Assembly: GCA_021205585.1 (NCBI GenBank)
Contig: JAJPXI010000145.1
Location: 1 to 6,573 of the forward strand
Length of the DNA stretch: 6,573 bases
Source: Oscillospiraceae bacterium
GTDB lineage: Bacteria > Bacillota > Clostridia > Oscillospirales > Oscillospiraceae
Reading direction: 5' to 3'
Within the stretch, counting starts at the first letter, position 1, and each line of letters begins with the position of its first letter. Shown here in pieces: positions 1 through 5,782 of this stretch. Made by a program: the position numbers and the translations under genes. A model generated the notes under the pieces. The model did no database searches. It saw only the letters and a program-made list of their open reading frames with translations, and was not told the origin of the DNA.

Positions 1-614
1 CCCCGGAGGAATCCCCCTTTTCCCCTGCATTTCAGGAAAGCATGGCCGCCCTGCTCCGGCGGGAGCGCCGCCGAAAGGCGACCCGGCGGCGCTCCCGCTG
101 GGCCGCCGCGCTGACCCTGATCTGCCTGGCGAGCCTCGCCGTCTGGTCGGTTTCCCAGGCCCAGGCGGGGAAAGCGGCCGTCACCTGGAGCCGCCAGGCC
201 CTTTCGGACGGGGTGATGTACAGCTTTTCCGGGGCCGCCCCGGAAAAGGCACTGCCAAGCTATCGCCTGTCCTGGCTGCCGGAGGGGTATCAGGAGACAA
301 TGCGCAGCGAGGGGGAGGACGCCGTCCGCATCCGATACAGCGCCGCCCAGGGGGACGGCCAGGCCCTGTCCCTTCAATATTTCTACGCGGGCCGCAGGGA
401 CAGCTTTCATCTGACCATGAATCGGACAGACTACACTTGCAAAACCGTGACGGTGGACGGCTGGGAGGCGGATTTATATCTGCCCATGAACGAGGGGGAG
501 GACGCCATCCTGCTCTGGCTGGACGGAGAGGAGGGCATCCTGTTCTGCCTGACGGGGCCTTTTTCGGAAACCGTCCTCCTGCGGGCGACGGAATCGCTGG
601 AACTGGCGGAATGA
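1..614 (+). CDS. DUF4367-like single-pass membrane protein, 5' end outside window
   Basis: The frame is open to the left edge, with no stop before the ATG at 42. The residues encoded before that ATG (PEESPFSPAFQES) read naturally into the arginine-rich segment that follows, so the true start is probably upstream; a weak AGGAAA before 42 makes that ATG the fallback. Counting from 42, residues 1-19 are very basic, residues 20-38 form one hydrophobic membrane segment, and the rest should lie outside the membrane (positive-inside rule). The motif YRLSWLPEGY at residues 74-83, followed by alternating beta-like segments, fits DUF4367 domains. In clostridia such proteins often lie behind an ECF sigma factor and resemble anti-sigma factors; no sigma gene is visible here, so that role is inference. 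The stop lies 30 bases before the lipoprotein gene, suggesting one operon. Family fairly sure, function unknown. Confidence 0.68.
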   Translation, partial: PEESPFSPAFQESMAALLRRERRRKATRRRSRWAAALTLICLASLAVWSVSQAQAGKAAVTWSRQALSDGVMYSFSGAAPEKALPSYRLSWLPEGYQETMRSEGEDAVRIRYSAAQGDGQALSLQYFYAGRRDSFHLTMNRTDYTCKTVTVDGWEADLYLPMNEGEDAILLWLDGEEGILFCLTGPFSETVLLRATESLELAE

Positions 615-644
615 AGCAGGATTCTATTCAAATGAGGTGAGAGG

Positions 645-2078
645 ATGAAAAAAAGGATTCTTTCGTGGGCGCTCTGCCTGGCCCTGCTGCCCGGCCTGCT
701 GGGGGGCTGCGCGCGGGAGGAAAGCATGGATGCCGCCTTTCAGGGGGAGGTGGAAATCCTGGAGGACATAGCCGTCCCGGTGGGCCTGCCCGAAGAGCTG
801 TGCGGGAACTACAACGCCTGGAGCCGCGTCGAAACCTGGGCGAAAATGGCCCAGAGCGGGAACGGCGAGGCCTCGCTCTACGCCGAGAGCGGCGACGATT
901 CCTCCCTGTACCTGCTGTGGAACGGCTACTTTTACCGGCTGCCCTGGGCCGACGAGCGGGAGATGGAGATGGACGTGGATTTGTACCTGGAGGATTTGGA
1001 CGGGGACGGGGCGCGGGAGCTTGCGGCCGTCTCCCACGCCAGGGGCAGCAGCGGCTGGGGCCGGGATCAGGTCTATCTGCTGGAGCAGGGGAACGGGCAG
1101 CTGACCCAGGTCAGATTCCCGCTGGAGGAATTTGAGCTTTGGCTGGAGGAACACTGCGCCGTAAAAGGCGGCCAGGTGCGCTTTTTCAGCCTGTCCGCCG
1201 AGGCCGCCCAGGACGGGGCGCTGGACGGCGGCGCGGCGCTGATCCTCTTTACGGTGGACAGGGGACTGTCCGTATCTGTCAGGCTGGCCTTTCAGGACGG
1301 GCAAACCGCGGCTGTCCTGACCGGCGGCCTTTCTTACCGGGACGGGGCCTTTTCCGTATCGGAGCCCTGGGCCATCCGTTCCTCCGTCCAGGAGGAGGCC
1401 AAAAGCCTTGTGTTCGCCTGGACCGAGGGCTACCTGGCCAGCCCGGCGGGGGAGCAACGCGTCTTTGCCCTGACATTCTACTATCAGGCGTGGGCCCTGC
1501 CCTTCGCCCTATCGGATATTGTAAGCATAACGTTGGACGGTGTGCCGGAGGACGCGGAGATGGATCTGACATGGGAGCCCGCCGACATCGAGGAGGCGGA
1601 CGGCTACATGGCATACAGCGTCTACTGCATCTATACGCCCGCGCAAACCGGAACCTTTGAGAGCAAACAGGTCACTTTTTATCTCTCCGACGGCAACCAT
1701 CTCTCCTATCCCTTCGGCCATCTGTACTTCGACGTGGGGGAGTCGGACAGCGGGGCGGTGGATACCTGGGAGTCCACGGCGGTTTTCAGCAGCAGCGCCG
1801 CCTTCCCCTACGAGTTCTCCCCCCAGGGGGACGCCTTTCTGACCAGGATTCAATATGCCCCCGACGCCGCCGTGGAGGATTCCAACGGGCTGGACGATAC
1901 GGGGCGAATTTCCCTGACGGAGGAATACAACGCGCCCCTGGTGCTGATTATGGCCAAGCTGTGGAGCGGCGATGGAGAAGGCGCGTCCGTCTCCTATGGC
2001 AAGGGGTGCTACTGCGGCGCGTTCGACACACCGTCGACCGTCCTCCAACGCTCCCTGGCCCACTGGGCCGCCGCGTAG
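645..2078 (+). CDS. Secreted lipoprotein with DLDGDG calcium-loop-like motif
   Basis: The start is fixed by a ribosome site GAGGTGA (634-640) four bases before the ATG. The 477-residue product begins with a lysine/arginine n-region, a hydrophobic core and a lipobox LGGC with the lipidated cysteine at residue 22. It should therefore be exported, processed by signal peptidase II and anchored to the outer face of the membrane. Residues 113-130 contain LYLEDLDGDGAREL, the acidic Dx-DxDG loop seen in VCBS/FG-GAP-like and EF-hand-like calcium-binding repeats, here as one copy. The remainder (residues 200-470) is rich in beta-like segments and aromatic residues, with no enzyme motif I recognise. It probably shares a transcript with the preceding DUF4367-like gene and is followed at once by a hairpin terminator. 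Export and anchoring are well supported; the function is unknown, possibly envelope sensing or ligand binding. Confidence 0.85.
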   Translation: MKKRILSWALCLALLPGLLGGCAREESMDAAFQGEVEILEDIAVPVGLPEELCGNYNAWSRVETWAKMAQSGNGEASLYAESGDDSSLYLLWNGYFYRLPWADEREMEMDVDLYLEDLDGDGARELAAVSHARGSSGWGRDQVYLLEQGNGQLTQVRFPLEEFELWLEEHCAVKGGQVRFFSLSAEAAQDGALDGGAALILFTVDRGLSVSVRLAFQDGQTAAVLTGGLSYRDGAFSVSEPWAIRSSVQEEAKSLVFAWTEGYLASPAGEQRVFALTFYYQAWALPFALSDIVSITLDGVPEDAEMDLTWEPADIEEADGYMAYSVYCIYTPAQTGTFESKQVTFYLSDGNHLSYPFGHLYFDVGESDSGAVDTWESTAVFSSSAAFPYEFSPQGDAFLTRIQYAPDAAVEDSNGLDDTGRISLTEEYNAPLVLIMAKLWSGDGEGASVSYGKGCYCGAFDTPSTVLQRSLAHWAAA

Positions 2079-2081
2079 CAA

Positions 2082-2119
2082 AAGCGCCCCGGTTTCCATA
2101 AGACGGAACCGGGGCGCTT
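2082..2119. terminator. Hairpin terminator, probably bidirectional
   Basis: A 13-bp perfect stem (2082-2094 with 2107-2119, AAGCGCCCCGGTT paired with AACCGGGGCGCTT) encloses a short loop, beginning three bases after the lipoprotein stop. On the + strand it is followed by a modest T-rich stretch (GTGTTT). On the - strand the same stem is followed by TTTT, so it could also end transcripts of the convergent thioesterase gene, which has no terminator closer to its own stop. The structure is seen directly; use in both directions is inference. Confidence 0.82.
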
Positions 2120-2336
2120 GTGTTTGGACTGCGCCGCAGATTTATGGGAATCTCTAATAACTATGACAAGTGCAGATGGCAAAAGATTTTGTCAGATGCC
2201 GCAGACATAGTTTTTTGAGGTTTTCTTATGAAGAATCAGTATGAAAATCAACTTTTCAGGCAAGCAGCAATTTGCGCCCGTTCTCCGCCGGAGGCCGTTA
2301 CAAGCTGCCAGCACCTGGCCCAAAAGGGTATCCCCG
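2120..2336. other. AT-rich intergenic patch between convergent genes
   Basis: These 217 bases separate the + strand lipoprotein unit from the - strand thioesterase. The part from about 2140 to 2275 is clearly richer in A and T than the coding DNA on both sides. It holds an imperfect palindrome with a T-run (listed separately). A 46-codon frame (2228-2368) preceded by GAGG starts MKNQYENQLF but runs into the end of the convergent gene and has no support as a gene. No transposase fragment or target-site duplication is evident. It may be a decayed element or simple non-coding spacer. Confidence 0.5.
2161..2216 (+). terminator. Imperfect palindrome followed by T6, terminator-like
   Basis: Bases 2161-2210 begin with CTATG and end with CATAG. 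The inner part pairs as GGCAAA with TTTGTC (one G-U) around an AGAT loop, and a GCA/TGC segment pairs between. Six Ts follow at 2211-2216. This could be a second, weaker terminator for read-through from the lipoprotein unit, the 3' end of a small RNA, or a remnant of a small palindromic element. Several mismatches make it weaker than the stem at 2082. Confidence 0.35.
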
Positions 2337-2771
2337 TCAGAGGGGACGGTCCAGGACGAAGTAGGTAAAGGTACCGTTGGCCAGCTCCTGGCCGGCGTCG
2401 TCGGTCAGCACGGCGCGGAGAACGGCGATGGTGCGCCCCACCTTGACCGGGGAGGACACGCAGTAGATTTTTTCCGTGTCCCTGCCCGGCCTCAGAAAGC
2501 TGGCGCTGCTGTTCAGGGTGACGCAGGCCCGGCCGCAGGTGATGGCGGCGATACCGCTAACGGCGTCCATCAGGGTGTACAGCGCGCCCCCGTGGACAAT
2601 GTTCTGGGGATTCATGCTGGCCCGGGTGACGGTCAGCTCCCCCTCGGCGTACAGGTCGTCCAGCTTGGTGACCAGGATGTTGCACTGGGCTGAGAAATAA
2701 CCGGGCTGGTTGACCCGTTTGTACAGCTGCTGGTAATAGGCCTGTTTGTCCTCCTGCGGGATGAAATCCAT
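2337..2771 (-). CDS. PaaI-type hotdog-fold acyl-CoA thioesterase
   Basis: The 144-residue product has the length of a single hotdog domain and carries the PaaI-family core NPQNIVHGGALYTLMDAVSG at residues 54-73. N57, H60, G61 and G62 form the N-x2-HGG active-site loop, and D69 on the following helix is the usual catalytic acid. Such enzymes hydrolyse acyl-CoA thioesters to the free acid and CoA in the cytoplasm as dimers or tetramers; PaaI itself acts on hydroxyphenylacetyl-CoA. The start is supported by AAAGGAG eight bases upstream of the ATG. The gene begins 30 bases after the flavoenzyme stop and is probably cotranscribed with it, suggesting that it releases or proofreads acyl-CoA made in that pathway. 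Family is clear; substrate cannot be read from the sequence. Confidence 0.88.
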   Translation of the reverse strand: MDFIPQEDKQAYYQQLYKRVNQPGYFSAQCNILVTKLDDLYAEGELTVTRASMNPQNIVHGGALYTLMDAVSGIAAITCGRACVTLNSSASFLRPGRDTEKIYCVSSPVKVGRTIAVLRAVLTDDAGQELANGTFTYFVLDRPL

Positions 2772-2801
2772 GGTTTTTGCTCCTTTGTATGTAAATGGGA
2801 G

Positions 2802-4766
2802 TCACACCAGTGCCGTCACCGCGTCGTAGGCGGTGTGGACGGCGTCGGCGATGCGGCCACCCCGGATGGCGTCGCCCAGAAGGATGGCGTCGGGGAAGGC
2901 TTCCAAAAACTCGTCCCGGCCCTTCAGGTAGGGGCGCACCCCCAGGGACAGCACCACCGCGTCGGTGGGCATGAACACCAAATCGTCGGTTACGGTGTTT
3001 TTCACCGTGATGCCCTCCCGGTTGATGCTGACCAGCTCCCTGCGGGGGAAAAAGCGGGCGTGCTGCACCGTCAGGCTGTCGATGACCCCCTGGCGGTTCT
3101 GCACATAGATGCGCTCGCCAATCTGGCTGTTCCGGCCCACCACTGACACCACGTTTTCCTGCAGTCCCAGGGTTTCCGCCGTCTCGATGCCCGTCAGTCC
3201 GTCCCCCACCACGATGACCTGCCTACCCCGGATGTCCGCCTTGCCGGTCAGCACGTCGGGGGCGATGTGAACGTTTTCCCCGTCGATGCCCACGATGGAG
3301 GCCGGGCGGCTGGGGATGGAGCCGGTGGCCAGAAAGACCGCCGCCGGGCGCTCCGCCGCCACCAGTTCCGGGGTGGCTTCGGTGTTCAGGCGCACGTCCA
3401 CCTCCAGCACCCGCAGGCGCTCCTCAAAATAGGAAATCAGCCAGTCAATTTTCCCCTTGTGGGGCGGCTTGTCGGCCAGCAGCAGCTGCCCGCCCAGCCG
3501 GGGGCCCCGTTCAAACAGGATGGGCTTATAGCCCCGCAGGGCCAGGATGCGGGCGGCCTCCATCCCCGCCGGGCCGCCGCCCACCACCACGGCGGGGCGG
3601 CCCTCGCCGGTTACTTTCAGGGGGCCATACTCCGCCTCGTGGTGGCTTTTGGGGTTGATGGCGCACTCGCTGTGCCCGGTCTCCACCAGCTGCTGCATAC
3701 AGTGCAGGCAGCTGATGCACCGGCGGATCTCCCCGCTGCGGCCCTGCTCCGCCTTCAGCCCCCACTCCGGGTCGGCAATCTGGCCACGGGCCACGCCCAC
3801 AAAATCCAGCGCTCCCCGCTTCAGCAGCTGCTCGGCAAAGTGGGGCTCCCGGATGACACCCGCGCCGATGACCGGGATGAAGCAGTTGGCCTTGATGGTC
3901 TCCGTCAGATAGGTGCGCCAGCCCTGGGGGTAGGAGATGGGCTCCCAGGTGCAGTTCTGGGTCTCCAGAATACCGGCGCTGACGTTGACCGCGTCCAGGC
4001 CGAAGGGGATGAGCTGGGATAGAATGGAAATTGAGTCGGACAGGGTGATGCCGTCCTCCCTGATACCCGCCTTTTCCAAAAACTCATCTGCCGAGATGCA
4101 CAGGCTGATGGGGAAATCCTCCCCCACCGCCTCCCGGATGGACTGGATAATCTCCTGGGTCAGGCGGCAGCGGTTTTTGACGTTGCCGCCGTACTCGTCG
4201 GTGCGCTTGTTGGTATAGGGGCTTAAAAACTCGGCCAGCAGGTAGCCCTGGGCCGCATTCAGCTCAATGCCGTCGAAGCCCGTCTCCTGGGCCCGGGCCG
4301 CTGCGGCGGTAAAGGCCCGCGTGAGGGCGTGGATGTCCCCCTGATCCATCTCCCGGCATTTCTGGGGCGGCAGGGCCCGGCTGGCCTGGCCGCTGGGGGT
4401 CAGCAGCGGGCCGCCCGCCAACTTGTTGGTGGTCTGGCAGCCAGGGTGGTACAGTTGCAGGAAGATAGCCGACCCGCAGGCGTGAATCCGCTCCGTCAGC
4501 GCCCGCAACCCCGCCGTGTGGCACTCGTCGAAAGCACCCAACTGGTACTTGTTGTGACACCCGCCGGAAACCACCTGGGCGGCCTCCGTGATAATCAGCC
4601 CCGCACCGCCCCTGGCCCGGGTTTCGTAGAACGCAATCAGCCCCTCGCTGACGGAGCCGTCCTTGTTGGCCAGGCCAGTCAGAATGGAAGGCATGACCAG
4701 GCGATTTTTAATCTCCGCCGTACCGATTTGGCCGGGCTGGAACAGATGGAAGTAGGTTTGACACAT
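2802..4766 (-). CDS. FMN/FAD/4Fe-4S oxidoreductase, 2,4-dienoyl-CoA / 2-enoate reductase family (BaiCD-like)
   Basis: From the ATG at 4766 the product is 654 residues, normal for this family. Residues 1-345 form an Old Yellow Enzyme-type TIM barrel: FQPGQIG near the N terminus, LQLYHPG at 103-109, GYLLAEFLSPYTNKRTDEYG at 174-193, and the FMN-phosphate segment GVARGQIADPEW at 324-335. C350, C353, C356 and C368 should bind a 4Fe-4S cluster. VVVGGGPAGMEAA (393-405) is the FAD Rossmann motif, VIVVGDGLTGIE (517-528) the NAD(P)H-binding fold, and LLGDAI (629-634) the late FAD motif. Electrons would flow NAD(P)H to FAD to Fe-S to FMN to a conjugated C=C bond. The usual substrate-binding His pair is replaced by N170 and Q173. 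An in-frame extension to 4964 is rejected because it lies in the structured leader and has no homologous character. Likely cotranscribed with the downstream thioesterase. The exact substrate (enoate, dienoyl-CoA, steroid-like, aromatic acid) is unknown. Confidence 0.9.
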   Translation of the reverse strand: MCQTYFHLFQPGQIGTAEIKNRLVMPSILTGLANKDGSVSEGLIAFYETRARGGAGLIITEAAQVVSGGCHNKYQLGAFDECHTAGLRALTERIHACGSAIFLQLYHPGCQTTNKLAGGPLLTPSGQASRALPPQKCREMDQGDIHALTRAFTAAAARAQETGFDGIELNAAQGYLLAEFLSPYTNKRTDEYGGNVKNRCRLTQEIIQSIREAVGEDFPISLCISADEFLEKAGIREDGITLSDSISILSQLIPFGLDAVNVSAGILETQNCTWEPISYPQGWRTYLTETIKANCFIPVIGAGVIREPHFAEQLLKRGALDFVGVARGQIADPEWGLKAEQGRSGEIRRCISCLHCMQQLVETGHSECAINPKSHHEAEYGPLKVTGEGRPAVVVGGGPAGMEAARILALRGYKPILFERGPRLGGQLLLADKPPHKGKIDWLISYFEERLRVLEVDVRLNTEATPELVAAERPAAVFLATGSIPSRPASIVGIDGENVHIAPDVLTGKADIRGRQVIVVGDGLTGIETAETLGLQENVVSVVGRNSQIGERIYVQNRQGVIDSLTVQHARFFPRRELVSINREGITVKNTVTDDLVFMPTDAVVLSLGVRPYLKGRDEFLEAFPDAILLGDAIRGGRIADAVHTAYDAVTALV

Positions 4767-4780
4767 GATTAAAATAAAAT

Positions 4781-4790
4781 CCCCCTTTTT
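4781..4790 (-). promoter_or_regulatory. Weak, distant ribosome binding site for the flavoenzyme
   Basis: On the - strand AAAAAGGGGG lies 14 bases before the ATG at 4766, separated from it by an AT-only-like stretch (ATTTTATTTTAATC). It is the only purine-rich ribosome-site candidate near a start that gives a family-like N terminus. It lacks the usual AGGAGG core and the spacing is long, so translation may be modest or the leader RNA may contribute. Confidence 0.45.
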
Positions 4791-4825
4791 TGGAGCCGGT
4801 GAACGGCCCCGGTGGGCTTTTGCAG

Positions 4826-4858
4826 AGGCCATCTCCCCGGTGCTGTAGTTGATGGCCT
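4826..4858. repeat. 8-bp inverted repeat in flavoenzyme leader
   Basis: AGGCCATC (4826-4833) and GATGGCCT (4851-4858) are perfectly complementary around a 17-base loop. On the - strand RNA this would be a small hairpin about 60 bases before the start codon. Confidence 0.5.
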
Positions 4859-4904
4859 TTTCCGTCCGGTTTATCTCGCCGCCCTTAGGCAACACCGCGC
4901 AGAG

Positions 4905-4976
4905 CGGCAAGAGCGGATTGCGAGTCAAATTTCCGTCAGAACAAGGCGCAAAATCTCTCACCACCCGCTCTTGCCG
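4905..4976. repeat. 12-bp perfect inverted repeat in flavoenzyme leader
   Basis: CGGCAAGAGCGG (4905-4916) and CCGCTCTTGCCG (4965-4976) are exact reverse complements separated by 48 bases. They could form a long-range stem in the leader RNA or mark the core of a repeat element. No T-run follows on either strand, so it is not a simple terminator. Confidence 0.7.
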
Positions 4977-5060
4977 ATTTCATCAGCGCTTCCTTCGGGC
5001 CTCGGCTATGTGGGTTGCGGCGTTTTATGAATTTTTTCCAGGGTAGCGCCGCCTCCACCC

Positions 5061-5104
5061 AAAAACCGCCGGGGAACCGCAGTTAAGCGGTTCCTCGGCG
5101 TTTG
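5061..5104. terminator. Bidirectional terminator ending the CoA-transferase operon
   Basis: A 14-bp stem with one G-U pair (5067-5080 with 5087-5100) and a 6-base loop lies about 25 bases after the beta-subunit stop on the - strand. On that strand the stem is followed by GTTTTT (5066-5061). On the + strand it is followed by TTTGTTCTTTTT. The arrangement should stop - strand transcripts after the transferase genes, so the flavoenzyme needs its own promoter or depends on read-through. Confidence 0.88.
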
Positions 5105-5125
5105 TTCTTTTTATATAAGCGCGTT

Positions 5126-5782
5126 TCAGCACATGGGCTTCAAATCGGGGCTGACGGTCAGGGCGGCCTCGGTGGCCTCCTGAATCTGCTCCACGGTGAA
5201 CAGGGGGTTGTACTCGGTCAGCACAAGGCCCTTGTCGGTGACCTCCATGACGCCCATCTCGGTGATGATCATGCTGACCACCTTCTGCGCGGTCAGGGGC
5301 AGACGGCACTTCTTCAGAATCTTGGGGCTGCCCTTGGCGGTGTGCTCCATGGCCACGATGACCTTCTTGGCGCCCACAACCAGGTCCATAGCGCCGCCCA
5401 TGCCGGGCATCTTCTTGCCGGGGATGATCCAGTTGGACATATTGCCCTCTTCGTCGCACTCCAGGCAGCCCAGAATGGTGGCGTCCACATGGCCGCCGCG
5501 GATAATGCAGAAGGAGGTGGCGGAGTCGATGAAGGAGCCGCCGGGCATGCAGGAGGAGGGAGCGCCGCCGGCGTCCACCACATAGGGGTCGGCGTGCTCA
5601 GCGTCAGGCCGGGCACCTGCGCCCACGCAGCCCAGCTCGGCATGGAGAGTCAGGTGTACGCCTTCCGGCAGGAAGTTGGGCACCAGGGTGGGAATGCCGA
5701 TACCCAGGTTGACCACATCGCCGTCTTTCAGCTCCTTGGCAACGCGGGCAGCAATGGTGCTTTTGATTTCGTTTTTATCCAT
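5126..5782 (-). CDS. CoA-transferase family I, beta subunit (AtoA/CtfB/ScoB-like)
   Basis: The 218-residue product has the normal length and layout of the beta subunit of acetate/butyrate-acetoacetate or 3-oxoacid CoA-transferases. VNLGIGIPTLV (24-34) opens the domain. LTLHAELGCVGAG (44-56) holds E49, at the position of the catalytic glutamate that forms the glutamyl-CoA intermediate. IRGGHVDATILG (94-105), GMGGAMDLV (127-135) and MEHTAKGSPKI (145-155) are family-typical. The usual Ser-Glu-Asn-Gly around the nucleophile reads Ala-Glu-Leu-Gly here, so substrate fit may differ. It moves CoA between acyl-CoA and a free carboxylic acid in the cytoplasm, working as a heteromer with the alpha subunit. 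The start overlaps the alpha-subunit stop by one base (TAATG), typical of translational coupling and equal subunit amounts. Family certain; acetoacetate, succinate, butyrate or another acid cannot be distinguished. Confidence 0.93.
   Translation of the reverse strand: MDKNEIKSTIAARVAKELKDGDVVNLGIGIPTLVPNFLPEGVHLTLHAELGCVGAGARPDAEHADPYVVDAGGAPSSCMPGGSFIDSATSFCIIRGGHVDATILGCLECDEEGNMSNWIIPGKKMPGMGGAMDLVVGAKKVIVAMEHTAKGSPKILKKCRLPLTAQKVVSMIITEMGVMEVTDKGLVLTEYNPLFTVEQIQEATEAALTVSPDLKPMC

Larger units (their letters stand above)
4801..5055 (-). repeat. Structured leader, candidate interspersed repeat
   Basis: This stretch lies between the transferase terminator and the flavoenzyme ribosome site and encodes no credible protein. 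It contains a 12-bp perfect inverted repeat (4905-4916 with 4965-4976), an 8-bp one (4826-4833 with 4851-4858) and a 6-bp one (5017-5022 with 5047-5052). The look of the sequence, with several spaced inverted repeats and frames broken by stops, resembles non-coding interspersed repeats that I associate with Oscillospiraceae genomes. That association is from memory and cannot be tested with one copy. It could instead be a gene-specific leader. No convincing -35/-10 pair was found; a TTGACT on the - strand near 4922-4930 lacks a matching -10. Confidence 0.4.

Noticed and set aside
624..1457. 277-codon - strand frame opposite the lipoprotein
   Set aside because: It is antisense to a gene with a signal peptide, lipobox and good ribosome site; the frame has no motif and arises from GC-rich codon bias.
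2228..2368. 46-codon + strand frame starting MKNQYENQLF with GAGG upstream
   Set aside because: It overlaps the end of the convergent thioesterase gene, turns into low-information proline/arginine-rich sequence and has no recognisable family; too weak to call a gene.
2241..2693. 150-codon + strand frame
   Set aside because: It is antisense to the clearly recognised thioesterase, with a glycine/alanine-rich composition typical of the opposite strand of GC-rich genes.
3267..4022. 251-codon + strand frame opposite the flavoenzyme
   Set aside because: It covers the conserved FAD, Fe-S and FMN segments of the real gene on the other strand; its own sequence is histidine/glycine/glutamine-rich without motifs.
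4922..4930. TTGACT on the - strand as a -35 box for the flavoenzyme
   Set aside because: No TATAAT-like sequence lies about 17 bases downstream; the following sequence is GC-rich.
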